Shown here piece by piece: positions 24,026-33,949 of a DNA stretch of 64,000 nt. Each line of letters opens with the position of its first letter. Positions within the stretch are counted from its first letter, which is position 1. The stretch lies in assembly GCA_021234155.1 (NCBI GenBank), contig JAJEKV010000001.1:2998007-3062006 (forward strand), read 5' to 3'. The notes under the pieces were generated by a model that did not search any database, was not told where the DNA came from, and saw nothing but the letters and a program-made list of their open reading frames with translations. This DNA is from Isoetes taiwanensis (lineage: Eukaryota > Streptophyta > Lycopodiopsida > Isoetales > Isoetaceae). The position numbers were made by a program, and so were the translations under genes.

Positions 24026-24259
24026 GTGTAAATTTTGTCCTATGAAAAAACAGGGGCCTTGAAATTTCGGCCCCAAATGCCTTGTTTCTTCAGATCGAAA
24101 TTTGTAGTCGATCGTCTGTCGATCTGCCTTGCCGTTGGAGCTGCCTCACCCTCCCCTCAGAAGCGGCGCCGCCGAAGGAAAACCCCCAGAAGACGCCGGA
24201 AAAAAATTATAAGGGGGCAAATTTCAAGCCCCCTGTTTTTTCATCAGGTAATTTTCACC
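24026..24259. repeat. inverted-repeat element with ~48 bp arms
   Basis: The left arm 24026-24074 (centre ATGAAAAAACAGGGG, CTTGAAATTTCGGCCCC) is the imperfect complement of 24212-24259 (GGGGGCAAATTTCAAG, CCCCCTGTTTTTTCAT). The interior is GC-rich (GGCGCCGCCGAAGG). The right arm overlaps the left arm of the next foldback, suggesting that the two form one compound or rearranged MITE-like unit. Confidence 0.6.
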
Positions 24260-24387
24260 GACGAAAAATTTTGCCGTGAAATTTCCTGGCGACCGCCAGG
24301 CGAGCGGGTGAGCCGCGAGCGGTGGGGCCCGCGAGCCTGGCGGCCGCCAGGAAACTTCACGGCGAAATTTTTCGTCCGTGAAAATTA
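24249..24387. repeat. near-perfect GC-rich hairpin, 53 bp arms
   Basis: The arms 24249-24301 and 24335-24387 match at 49 of 53 positions by my count, around a 33 base loop. Landmarks are TAATTTTCACCGACGAAAAA on the left and TTTTTCGTCCGTGAAAATTA on the right, with inner CCTGGCGGCCGCCAGG, itself a palindrome. High arm identity implies recent origin or selection. It could be a MITE or a foldback element; a small-RNA precursor is possible but not supported by anything else. Confidence 0.75.
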
Positions 24388-24699
24388 TCTCTTCCTTACG
24401 TCATGCATGAAGCTTTAGGTAGTCATTTATGTACATACGGCATAACATTGGCTATTAACCTTCCTTGCCTCCCGTCCTTCTAAACTTTGTGTCCATGTTG
24501 ATAACTTATAGCTAATGATATGATGTTCGAATGGCCATGCATAGCACGTCACCACTTTGGTGGTCTCCATGTATGACATTTTCAATGCACTTATATAATA
24601 CTTATCTCACATGCCACATTTGGTCTAATGTCTAGATCTTTACACATGATCAATCTAAGAAAAAGTCTCGTACGTTCTTTCCTATTCTATTATGTACTA

Positions 24700-24736
24700 G
24701 TTATGGTGCCCGGCGTTGCCGGGCTTTAGTAATAAT
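24700..24736 (+). other. Helitron-like terminal hairpin word
   Basis: 'ACTAGTTATGGTGCCCGGCG' followed by TTGCCGGGCTTTAG. GCCCGGC/GCCGGGC can pair as a perfect 7 bp stem around the GTT loop. This is the best of five related sites in the window. Confidence 0.35.
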
Positions 24737-26004
24737 TTGAAGGGATGGTTTGGTAGAACCACATTGACAAAGATGAAGAACCATGAGTAGAAAATTATAG
24801 ATTTGATCTCGATTATTGAACTGTAGAATTATATACGTTACTTTAGTTTATACGATACTTTTACCGAAATCGTTTTATGGTTAGGTCGGGCTTTAGTGAC
24901 CATATGTGTAGGATTGTGGTATATGTTTTGCAGATTTCCATATAAATAGTTTTTAATATAGCTCTTGTATCACAATTTCATGCCCTATATGACGTACCTT
25001 CATTAAAAGATAAAGAAGGATACATGTTATTTAATGAGGATATAGTGTTAGCGTGGAAGCCTTAAGAATTATGATATGAAATAATATGTCATTGTTCTAT
25101 GATAAGCACACTTGTGTTTGAGGTGAAATGATATTTGCTTGAAGATTGTAATAAACTTTTCGTTTGTGTTAAGAAGTCAAGGGGTCCAATGAGAATAGTT
25201 TGCCTCGTGAATTATGTGGAAACGTGTTATTTACATATATTGTTATGCTGTTAAATTTCAATGTAAGCATTTAAAATCCAATCTAGTTTTTAGATTCATC
25301 TACATTTGCTATAGTTTGAAAGTGTGTCTATGAGAGAATAATGTGATGGTCATGAAGAATCTCGTATGAGTTTAGTGGAAAATGTGGGAAGGCAGCTAGA
25401 GGAATTGAAAGGAATTGAGATACCATTAGAAGTTTAACTGAAGGGTGGGAGGCATGGATCTGTAGATGGTGGTAATGCCTAGGATTGATGTGAATGATAG
25501 GGCTCATTATCGTCACGCAATATGTTGTAATCTTTTCCATAATGATCTTTTTCATAACACATTCAAGAGAAGACTAAAAAATAGTTAACATTCCACCTAG
25601 AATTTGGCATTGCCATGTATATGTCATGCATGCCGCTGAGATAAGATTTGACTATAGAACCCCATCTGTTACAATGTACCCAAATAAAGCATATGTCTCT
25701 AGAACACACATCAACGTCCTCTAAAAGTTTGGCCATTTGAACCAACAAATTCTAACTTACATCAACTCCTATTGCACAATGTCGGCTAGTATACTGCAAA
25801 ATAAATATTATCTCTAGACATTACAATATGAAACATCTACAACCAATGGCGACAAAAGAACGAAACAAATGTCTTAAAACCTAGGAAACTTGAAATGGCT
25901 AATGACTTTGCCAATTGTACACATTTTTCACCTTTTCTGTCACTGGTCCAAACCTTGAGTAAATCTATTCTCACTTGGAGGCCTGGTCACATATCTTATA
26001 TCTA

Positions 26005-26035
26005 GAGGTGCCTAGCGTTTCCGGTCTTAGCAACA
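26005..26035 (+). other. degenerate Helitron-like hairpin word
   Basis: 'ATCTAGAGGTGCCTAGCG' followed by TTTCCGGTCTTAG, a weaker version of the word at 24700. It lies about 90 bases before the LINE-II ORF1. Confidence 0.2.
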
Positions 26036-26122
26036 TTATTAAAGTGTCATGTAGTTTTTCAAAATTCTAGTTGGCAAAGTGGCATTGGCGCCTAGAATTT
26101 CCGGAAATCTTTTCGTAGGTGC

Positions 26123-26851
26123 ATGCCACCGAAGAAGAAAGGAGGGTCTCCCAGCCAGGGAGACCTGATTGAGTATGAGGGGGATTCCGCACATCTCATA
26201 TCCCTGATCAATGAACTTAAATTTGAAGTTCTTGGCCTAAAAGCGGAAGTTCAGGGAATGAAAAAACGACTGGAAGATGTGGTGGAACAGAATGCAACAT
26301 TGAAGATTCAAAATTCTGAAATGGCCGCATCTCTCCAGAGGCCTTCTCTTGATTACTCCACGCAGATTCTAGAATTAGAGTCTAAGCTGGCTTCGTTGGT
26401 AGCGGAAACAACAAAAGAGCAGATGATTTTACATCAGGCCCATGTCACAGCTGAACAGGCAGACCAGGAGGCCAGAGCACGTAATTTGAAGATCTCAGGC
26501 ATTCCAGAAGATGAAGGTGAGAATTTAAACGAAGTGCTTACTAAGTTTTTCAATGATATTATGCACCTTCACGAGCCTCAGTTTATATCTGGGAGAAGAT
26601 TAGGTAAGCCAGGATTCCATAACAGATCTATCATGGTAAAATTTCTCATCAGGGAAGCAAGAGATAGAGTCCTTCAAAACCGAAGTGCTCTTAAAGGAGA
26701 GAAAATTTGGTTAGATCCAGACCTGACCCCTGCGCAATTAGAAGTTAGAAAGAAAGAATGGGCAAGAATTAAAGAAGCACGGGAGGCAGGATATGTGGCT
26801 TATTTGGATCACAGCGGCAAGGCAATTATTACAAACAGAAAGCGCAGTTAG
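26123..26851 (+). CDS. LINE-II ORF1 protein (coiled coil plus RRM-like RNA-binding domain)
   Basis: 242 codons, intact. Residues 1-12 are basic (MPPKKKGGSPSQ). Residues 20-115 show heptad-like spacing of hydrophobics and charges (LISLINELKFEVLGLKAEV, MKKRLEDVVEQ), indicating a coiled coil for trimer or dimer formation. From about residue 118, RNLKISGIPEDEGENLNEVL and the following SIMVKFLIREARDRVLQNRS fit the non-canonical RRM of L1 ORF1 proteins, followed by a C-terminal region (LTPAQLEVRKKEW). Such proteins coat the LINE RNA and act as nucleic-acid chaperones. Intactness contrasts with the broken ORF2. The start at 26123 is the first ATG in the frame and is preceded by a short leader. Confidence 0.8.
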   Translation: MPPKKKGGSPSQGDLIEYEGDSAHLISLINELKFEVLGLKAEVQGMKKRLEDVVEQNATLKIQNSEMAASLQRPSLDYSTQILELESKLASLVAETTKEQMILHQAHVTAEQADQEARARNLKISGIPEDEGENLNEVLTKFFNDIMHLHEPQFISGRRLGKPGFHNRSIMVKFLIREARDRVLQNRSALKGEKIWLDPDLTPAQLEVRKKEWARIKEAREAGYVAYLDHSGKAIITNRKRS

Positions 26852-26863
26852 GGACTTGGGGCC

Positions 26864-28009
26864 TTGAGGATCAGCATGTGGAATTCTCATGGACTAAGCC
26901 AGGCTAAGGTAGCAGCCTCTTATGAAATCTGGAAGCAACAGGATCTGTTGTTTTTCATTGAGACATGGGAACATCAAACCCGCCCATTACCGGACATCCC
27001 TGGTTTTACGGTAGTAGATCACATATGGAATGAGAAGAAAGCAGGGGTAGGACGTGGTTTTGGAGGAATCGTGATTTACAGTAGAGAAGGTTGTACACAG
27101 AAGCTTCAAGTCCTGAAAGCAGATATCAACAAACAGTATATGTGGTTAAAAGTAGAGGGTTTAAGACATGATATATTTATAGCTATATGCTATTTTGCGC
27201 CCAGCGATGCTAAAATCTATAATAGAAGAGATATGGACAAGGAAGATCCATTTCATAATCTTTGTACATACACATTGAAGTATATTTCGCAGGGTGAAGT
27301 GCTTATATTGGGCGATTTTAATGCCCGCACAAGTTGCCAGCAGTCCACTATGTATGAAGACATCACAGATGTCCAACTACATGAGAGAGAAGATCCGAAT
27401 TTCCAAAGACAGTCTGAAGACAAAGCTTGCAACAGTATGGGAGAGTTTCTTTTGGAGTTTAACACGATTTGCAACTTGAAGATCCTCAATGGCATAACAT
27501 GCTTTCCAGAATCAAAAGGGTTCACATATATTAATCATTCTGGAGCCAGTGTGATTGACTATTGCATGGCAAGGAATCTTGACATTGTTCAAGACTTTTA
27601 CATTGGAGAGAAGCTACCAGAATCCGACCATAAGCCCCTGCATCTAGTGCTGAAGCAAGTGCAAAAATCTGAAATCCAACAGCCTATTTTTCACCCGAGA
27701 TTGAAGATAGACTATAAAGCAAGTAAAAATTATAAAAAGAGGATTGAAGCACTCCTCGAACATGTCAATTGGACGGGAAATCTGAATACTGATGCAAGCT
27801 CTTTCTCTCATCTCATTCACCAAGCTGCAGGAGAGGTATTTGGATACACGAAGAAACTTGTAAAGAATAGACCATGTAATGCTTGGTGGGATGCAGAATG
27901 TCATGTTGCAAGAACGAAATTGCCGTGGAATTGTATTCACAAACCTGCATGGTACAAGAATTTGCTGAGGAATAAAAAGCGCGCATTTTTACGCATTAAA
28001 AGCAAATAG
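26864..28009 (+). CDS. LINE-II ORF2, apurinic-type endonuclease part
   Basis: 381 open codons. The exonuclease-endonuclease-phosphatase fold motifs appear in order: Asn in MWNSHGLS (residue 7), Glu in FFIETWEH (33), GDFNART (about 147), VIDYCMARN (about 229) and the catalytic SDHKPL (about 256). This domain nicks target DNA to prime reverse transcription. After residue ~270 comes the linker that precedes the reverse transcriptase (KKLVKNRPCNAWWDAECHVA). The frame ends at a TAG at 28007-28009, but the protein continues in another frame from about 28012 (ELSERLKKSPKTFWTSLKG), so one frameshift separates it from the RT start. Numbering assumes the first in-frame ATG. Confidence 0.85.
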   Translation: MRISMWNSHGLSQAKVAASYEIWKQQDLLFFIETWEHQTRPLPDIPGFTVVDHIWNEKKAGVGRGFGGIVIYSREGCTQKLQVLKADINKQYMWLKVEGLRHDIFIAICYFAPSDAKIYNRRDMDKEDPFHNLCTYTLKYISQGEVLILGDFNARTSCQQSTMYEDITDVQLHEREDPNFQRQSEDKACNSMGEFLLEFNTICNLKILNGITCFPESKGFTYINHSGASVIDYCMARNLDIVQDFYIGEKLPESDHKPLHLVLKQVQKSEIQQPIFHPRLKIDYKASKNYKKRIEALLEHVNWTGNLNTDASSFSHLIHQAAGEVFGYTKKLVKNRPCNAWWDAECHVARTKLPWNCIHKPAWYKNLLRNKKRAFLRIKSK

Positions 28010-28011
28010 AG

Positions 28012-28405
28012 CTTAGTGAGCGGCTCAAAAAGAGCCCAAAAACCTTTTGGACATCGCTGAAGGGAAGATCAGAAAAGCATACTTTAAAAATAGAGGCATT
28101 GCTAAAATTGGTACATGATATCTATAATAAAGAGGGCGCAGGTTGCATGCAAGTTTCAGCCACACAAACGGATTTGTTTACAGAGATAGAGGTAGGAGAT
28201 ATTATTGCTGATATGGAAAATAACAAAGCACAGGATCTAGAAGGGATTTGTGTAGAATTGTTCAAATGGGGAGGGCAGAGGACGTTATCTTCTCTTACAA
28301 GATTGCTAAATGGTTGCATCAGACAAGGATTACCTGAAAACTGGAAGATGAACCGTGTCCACCCAATCCATAAATCAGGGGACAAGAAAGATGCAAGCAA
28401 ATATG
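28012..28405 (+). pseudogene. LINE-II ORF2, RT start (truncated by insertion)
   Basis: Continues ORF2 in a shifted frame: ELSERLKKSPKTFWTSLKG, DIIADMENNKAQDLEGICVE, GCIRQGLPENWKMNRVHPIH and KSGDKKDASKY. These are the fingers of a LINE reverse transcriptase (motifs 0-2). The reading breaks off after KY, where other LINEs continue with RPI, at the left edge of the inserted segment. Confidence 0.8.
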
Positions 28406-30653
28406 TAGCATAATAACAGGGGGTTTGCTTTGTGTTTTTGTACACTTTTCACAAAGGTTTTCCTAAGATTTCATGGCGTATTCGAATAGATGTACTAATG
28501 CGTACATCTAGAGTGCACCATTTTTTAGTTGTTTATTTAGCTTTTTTTTTTTCAATGGTCCAACATCCAAGGGCTCACAACAAAAGCCCTCTTTTTATTT
28601 CAGTTGCCATTTTCAGAGTTTTGCATGCAAGCATCCTGCCATCATGTTTTAGGGTTATTTTAGGGTTAGACGAAAGAAGACAAGAATCGAAAGCAATACA
28701 AATGCTGGAGGGTTCGAACATGCTTCAAGATTCAGCATTCGGCTTCAAGAATAAGATTTAACATTGGGTTTGAAGATCTAGCATTCGACTTTGCTAGTTT
28801 ATTTTTTCCTTCTCCACTTCACTATTGGCGCACGACCGGCAGTTAGGGTATGGTGGAGCGAAGGTAAGAACGGCGGCTGTTAGGGTATGGAATGGAATCA
28901 AGATCAGAAATAATGACATTGTATTTCCTGCCGGATTGGATTTTGCCACTGCTCCCTTCTGGCTGCATCTTGGAATCTGCTCCTTTGCTTCCATTGTTCA
29001 TGAAGAAAGATTTAATAAGTTTCTCCCTCTTGCGGATCACGATGAAAGCGAGATAGAACTATGGATATGGATATGAAAATGGGTCAGGCAAATGGCAGAT
29101 GGAAGAACTAGGAAAAAACGGCTTCAGAGCATCCGGTGCATTTCTCTACTCCAGTTGTGCAAGATTTTTTCGCATGGGAGAGGAAAAGATCAGAAAATGC
29201 AGGAAGCACAAATACTGGAAGAACCCTCAGAGCTCTTAGATTCCGTGTTATGTCGGGAGACCTCGTGGCCATGATTGCAATTTTAAGAAGTAAATGCCTC
29301 GGAACTACTGAAAAAGGAAAGCTCGCAAAGAATGGTAGCACAACGAAAAGGACGCCTATAGGTTTCTAGCTCAAAAGCACAGCTTGGCGTAAAACCCTTA
29401 AAATGGATTTTAGCCTATTTGGCGATATAACAGCAAGCAAATGAGAGAGCACTTATTTAGTGCCTTCCAAGAAGCTTCACCATTCCCTTCCGACCTTCCC
29501 TTGGATTTGTGCTACATTATCGTCTTTCCAAAATTTGTACCTTGAAATTTGTGGTATTGTGCTTTCGGGGCGGCTTTCTCGGTCTTGGGCATCATCGCAT
29601 CTGTACTCTTTATTTCTCATATTATGTGGTAGAATCTCGTGAAAAATCAACATTTGCTTCAAGAAGACTGGATTTCATCTAATTACAGGGTCTAATGATA
29701 TGCTTCATATAGCGATTATTTCAACGCATGAGATACCTCAGTTAATTCTGTTTCTCATTTCATGTTTCTATATAGGTGCGAAACATCATTGGAGATCAGA
29801 CTTGAAGTGCTTGGCAACCATTGTAAAAAGCTTAGAGTCTTCAGATTGAAAATTTAGAGCACCAGCATGGTTTTGTATCAATTGGGGGCTACTTTGTCTG
29901 GCTCAAAACTGCAGATGTTTACAGTCCGTTGCAATTTATGCATCAAATATCACCAGTTCAGCATTATCGCATTCTATGACATGAGAACCACACCTTCATT
30001 TGATGATGGCGTGAAGAATTTGCTAGAGGGATGTTCAAATATGGTTCGTTTGGCTATTTATATCGCCATGGTGGACTTACAAATGAAGTTTAGCCCACAT
30101 TGGCAGATATGGTGGAAAGATTAGGTGGCTTCTTTTGGGCTGTGTTGGAGAGAATAATGAGGGGTTCAGGCTTAGGAAGCTTGAACTCAGGGATTGTCCT
30201 ATTGCGAGGTGGAATTGCACCCACGGTTAGATCGTTACAATCGTTGAGATACATATGGGCCCAAGGCTATGAAGCAAGAAATACAAGTGATTTTTTTTGC
30301 AATGGGGCCTTATTGGAACATAGAATACCCCAGTTCTTGTAAAAGTTGTGCTTATTCTGAAGTTGAAGTGCTCAAGTATTTATGTTCATTTCAGAGTTTA
30401 TGCCCATCCATTTAAGTTGCCTTGCAATTCTATAACACCCTATGCAAGGCAAATCTTAACTCTATTTACTTGTGGAGATGTTTGATTATTCCCCATAACA
30501 TATGTATCCAAGATGGCATTTTTTAAATATACGACAACATATGTGCCATGGCAAAGCACATGGTTTAAGTGCTCTTCTTCCAAGTATGATATAATGTTTG
30601 TTTTTTTTGCCCAAGGGCAAAATTTTTAAAGTTATAATACAAACCATTACATT
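28406..30653. other. insert interrupting LINE-II; 28.4-29.77 kb unassigned
   Basis: This stretch separates the two halves of the LINE-II reverse transcriptase. Its right part holds a COI1-like pseudogene (29776-30342) and it ends at an inverted-repeat element (30654-30985). The left 1.37 kb shows no recognisable frame, terminal repeat or target duplication. Its left junction lacks the inverted-repeat sequence seen at the right end, so the insert may be composite, or accompanied by deletion of LINE sequence: the RPI...LA part of the RT is gone. Confidence 0.5.
29776..30342 (+). pseudogene. COI1-like F-box/LRR protein, 3' part, decayed
   Basis: The translation across frames follows the C-terminal LRR half of plant COI1 (jasmonate co-receptor in an SCF ubiquitin ligase) in order: RNIIGDQTLEVLGNHCKKLR (29781), IYASNITSSALSH (about 29933), DDGVKNLLEGCSNMVRLAIY (30003), HGGLTNE, AHIGRYGGKIRWLLLGCVGE (about 30092), RKLELRDCPI, SLRYIWAQGYEA (30243) and finally PYWNIEYPSS (about 30310). 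A plausible 3' splice site (TTTCTATATAG) precedes the first block, where an exon also begins in this family, so the copy looks genomic rather than a processed cDNA. At least four frameshifts and a stop disable it. The F-box and early repeats were not found upstream. TIR1/AFB proteins are related, but the block wording is closer to COI1. Confidence 0.7.
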
Positions 30654-30985
30654 ACACACCTTAAAACCCTTAAACCCCTTTTTGTTTGGGTGTATATTCA
30701 CACGGGGGTGACTTCGGGCAGCGAGAGCCCCTATAATTATGTTTTGTACGTACAAAATCAACACCATATAGTATGTTACCTGAAATCCTATAGTATTTTT
30801 CAAATCTTGTTATACAGTATCATAATTTCTATACATCCATACCCCATAAACGAGGAATTTTGTGGACGGTGTAGATTAAGGAATAATGGGTGAATATGCC
30901 TGTTTAACAGCTCTCGTTGCCCGGAGTCACCCCCCGTGTGAATATACACCCAAACAAAAAGGGGTTTAAGGGTTTTAAGGTGTGT
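30654..30985. mobile_element. MITE-like element with ~75 bp inverted ends
   Basis: The arms 30654-30728 and 30910-30985 are nearly perfect inverted repeats: ACACACCTTAAAACCC, TGTTTGGGTGTATATTCACA and CGGGCAGCGAGAGC on the left, and their complements on the right. The interior is about 180 AT-rich bases with no coding frame. The right edge lies against resumed LINE-II coding sequence (AAAATATTGGGC). No target duplication could be set with confidence. The superfamily is unknown. Confidence 0.65.
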
Positions 30986-32538
30986 GCCAAAATATTGGGC
31001 AGCTTATTGGAATGCAAATTGAGCACATGGGCAGAGGCAAATAACAAGCGTTCCTTTTGTCAAGCAGGTTTTAGAAGAGGGCATAATACACTTGACCATG
31101 CTCTGACATTGCGTGTGCTCGTTGAGAGAGCTAAAAAGCCAAATAAGGTATTATATGTTGCATTTATAGATTTCGCCAAGGCATTTGATACTGTCCCACG
31201 AAGAGAACTAGGTGAAAGAATGGCACAAAGTGCTTATCAAATTATCAGGTGATTTGGATACGGTAGTCAAGAATACCATAGGAGTGCGTCAGGGGTGCCC
31301 ATTGTCTCCAACTTTGTTTGGCCTCTTCATAGAAGAATTGGAAGAATGGATGCGTGATCGCTCTTTGGCAGGAACAAAATTGGGTATGCATTTAATACAA
31401 TTGTTATTGTATGCTGATGATGTGGTCTTGTTAGCAAACAAGAAGAAAGCATTGCAGGATCTCTTGGACATCTTGGAGTCCTTTTGTGAGGAGAAGGCAA
31501 TGCGAGTAAATACATCAAAATCAAAGATAATGGTCTTTGGAACAAGGGACAGGCCAGCATTTGTCTATCAGGGACAAGAACTAGAAACAGTGGAGAGCTA
31601 TAAATACTTGGGGCTAGATTTCTCGGCAAAATATAATTGGAAGGAATGTATTAAGAGAAGAGTGACTGGAGGAAAATCTGCTCTATATAGTATGCTTGTA
31701 AAATGCTCAAAGGCATCACTTTCAGTTAGGGGCTCAAAAAGATCTTATATAAGACCTTAGTGCAACCGTTTTTTGCTTTATGGAGCACCAATTTGGGGGC
31801 CAAGTATCTCATCTAAGCTTTGGGGACCAGATTGAATCATGCGCGAAAAGTATTCATACGAGAGGAGTTAGGCATTAAGGCACAGACACCATATGCAATA
31901 ATGCTTGCAAAAAACAGGATGTTCCCACTTGAGCTTGAAGCATTATTTCAGGCAATCAATTTTGTCAACAGGGTTAAGAATCAAGCATCGGATCGCATAT
32001 CATATCAAGCATTTGTGTCCACAGATCAGCAGGGATGGTTACATGATCTGAAGAATTGGGCAAGTAAATGGGGGGTAACTGATACGAATTGGCAGAAAAT
32101 AAGGAAGACACAAGGACACTGCTTGAGCAGCTTTCCATTGAACGTTTATGGGCAGTTCAGGGCAGCCGGCTAACACATTACATATCATGTGTAAATTCAA
32201 TCAGTGAGTATAAGAGTCAAGATTATATAAATGCTAACATGTCAAAATATTTCAAGCAGGTCATAGCCAGATACAGGACGAGCTCACACAGACTTGCAAT
32301 GGAGACAGGACGTTGGTATAAAATCGCGGTTGAGGAGAGGTTATGTAAAGTTTGTGAGTCTGATAGCATTGAGGATGAGCATCATGTTTTTACAGGCTGC
32401 CCCGCTTACAAGGAGATAAGAGACAAGTTCGGCATTCAAGCATCTGATTTTAAATCTTTATTTCAGTTGTCACCTCTAACATTAGGTTCATATTTTAAGG
32501 CGGTAGATTCACACCGCTCTTTATTAGTGCAGTTGTAA
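30986..32538 (+). pseudogene. LINE-II ORF2, reverse transcriptase core and C-terminus
   Basis: Resumes as AKILGSLLECKLSTWAEANN, then CQAGFRRGHNTLDHALTLRV, VAFIDFAKAFDTVPR (catalytic Asp), VRQGCPLSPTLFGLFIEELE, LLYADDVVLLA (catalytic Asp pair, near 31408), TSKSKIMVF and ESYKYLGLDF. The C-terminal region runs ARYRTSSHRLAMETGRWYK, then the finger CKVCESDSIEDEHHVFTGCP and a stop at 32536-32538. Frame changes near 31220, 31740 and 32090 and a stop near 31760 make it non-functional. The 3' part is homologous to the fragment at 4850-5455, which establishes a repeated family in this genome. Its clade is unclear; it is not the L1 type seen at 39-42 kb. Confidence 0.85.
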
Positions 32539-32600
32539 ATTGCTTAAACTTGTACTTGGAAGCTCCATGGTCTTTCAAGGCCCAAAGTGAGCTTGACTAA

Positions 32601-32620
32601 TACATTACATTACATTACAT
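32601..32620 (+). repeat. (TACAT)4 tail of LINE-II
   Basis: Four TACAT units end the element, in the same position as the TATTC array of the 5.8 kb copy. Confidence 0.8.
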
Positions 32621-33930
32621 CTTGTTTTCAACAATCTAGTAAAAGCACAACTAAAATGACGAATGCAGGAGGAATTTGCTAGGTACTATTTAGCAAACAT
32701 ACCTAAGATGATAAATGTTGCAATCATATTTTCTATGCCAGTAAGTAAAAACATACATTTGTTATAGTTAAATATGCGTGGTTATTGGTAGTAGGTGAAG
32801 ATTTATTGTTGGCTTGCTCTTTGTGAAAGGTAGCATTGCTTAGCTTCATATAAAAATAGGATCATTGACCTAAATATGAATCTACAAAAGAAACTATTCG
32901 TGTGCAAGTTAGTTCATATTGCTTCAATTGAAATGGTTAACCTAGCTAGCACAACACATAAATATGAATCAACTTAGTTAAGATTGCTTAAATTGAAGTG
33001 GTTAACCCAGCTAGCACAACACTTTTCAGACTACTTAAATTGAAGTGGTTAACCTAGCTAGCACAACAGTTTTAAATTAGAAAATTTAATTGACTGGCAA
33101 GGACCTACGTTATAAAAGAATGTGTTTTATCAGTTTGAACATTTTCTAAGATTTTTCTAAGATTTGTCTGTGTACTACACATTGTGGCATAAAACATTGT
33201 GCACCATGCAAAGGTGAAATCTGGATGGACGTTCTTTGGAATATGCAAGGTGCATGCAAACATCTCATGGCTAATATGTTTCTGCCAATGTCTTGCAGTA
33301 TTAAATGGACAACCATTAAGTTTGTTTGAATTCATATCTGCTACATCCTATGAGGGAGATGACCTGGAATAACATGTCAAATTGCATTAAGTTCTGTCAG
33401 AATGATTGGAATGGCGTCAAGTATTTGTGCCTGACCATGTTTAGGTGGAATCTTTCCATTTGTTGTCATTCTTAGTGGTCCTATAAATAAATGAGAAGAT
33501 ACAGAGGCGAGGATCCCTTTATGCCGGCTAGCATGAAGTGGTGTGCCTACAAATCCACACACACTGAAGCAAGTGAGATTAGCAGGGTTCATGTTGGCGG
33601 GTAAAAGCATGTTAGGGTGTCCCTTAAAAAGTATTATTTAGTGACTAAAAAGGTACCTAAAAAGGTAGCCAGGAATGGGTACTGGGTACCTGTATAATAT
33701 CTCAATATAAGGTATGTTTTAGAACTTTTTTTATATATATTGGTCTCCGATAGCATTATCTTTACCTTAACTTTGAATATTACCATGTCCTTGACTTTTA
33801 TTTTGGATTTTTGTATTAGTTTTAATGAAAAGAAAAATGAGAAAGTACCCAGTTCAGAAGTACCTAGTGTATGTACTTTTGCAGGTTCCAAAAGTGGTAC
33901 ACCCTAACATGCTTTTACCCTGGCAACTCT
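32621..33930. other. intergenic with a triple repeat
   Basis: No gene is recognised. At 32929-33071 a ~37 base unit (AAATTGAAGTGGTTAACC, then AGCTAGCACAACA) occurs three times, with 20-45 base spacers. Confidence 0.5.
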
Positions 33931-33949
33931 AAGGATCGGGGTTCATGTT

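Larger units (their letters stand above)
24388..26099. other. intergenic, no gene recognised
   Basis: AT-rich, with no open frame of note. It holds two Helitron-like hairpin words (24700-24736 and 26005-26035, listed separately). Confidence 0.4.
26100..32620 (+). mobile_element. LINE-II, nearly full-length but split non-LTR retrotransposon
   Basis: In order: short leader, ORF1 (26123-26851), ORF2 endonuclease (26864-28009), the start of the reverse transcriptase (to about 28405), a ~2.58 kb interruption (28406-30985), the rest of the reverse transcriptase with YADD box (30986-31760), the C-terminal region with a CCHC-like finger (to 32538) and a pentamer tail (TACAT)4 at 32601-32620. ORF1 and ORF2 are 12 bases apart. 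The two-ORF plan with an AP-type endonuclease and an L1-like ORF1 is known; the microsatellite tail instead of poly(A) sets it apart from the L1 copies elsewhere in the window. Frameshifts near 28010, 31220, 31740 and 32090 and the insertion make it non-autonomous. The 5' boundary is not fixed because no target duplication was found. Confidence 0.85.

Noticed and set aside
24249-24387. MIRNA precursor
   Set aside because: The arms are too uniformly paired over 53 bp, and an adjacent related foldback points to a MITE. Without small-RNA data the claim is not supported.
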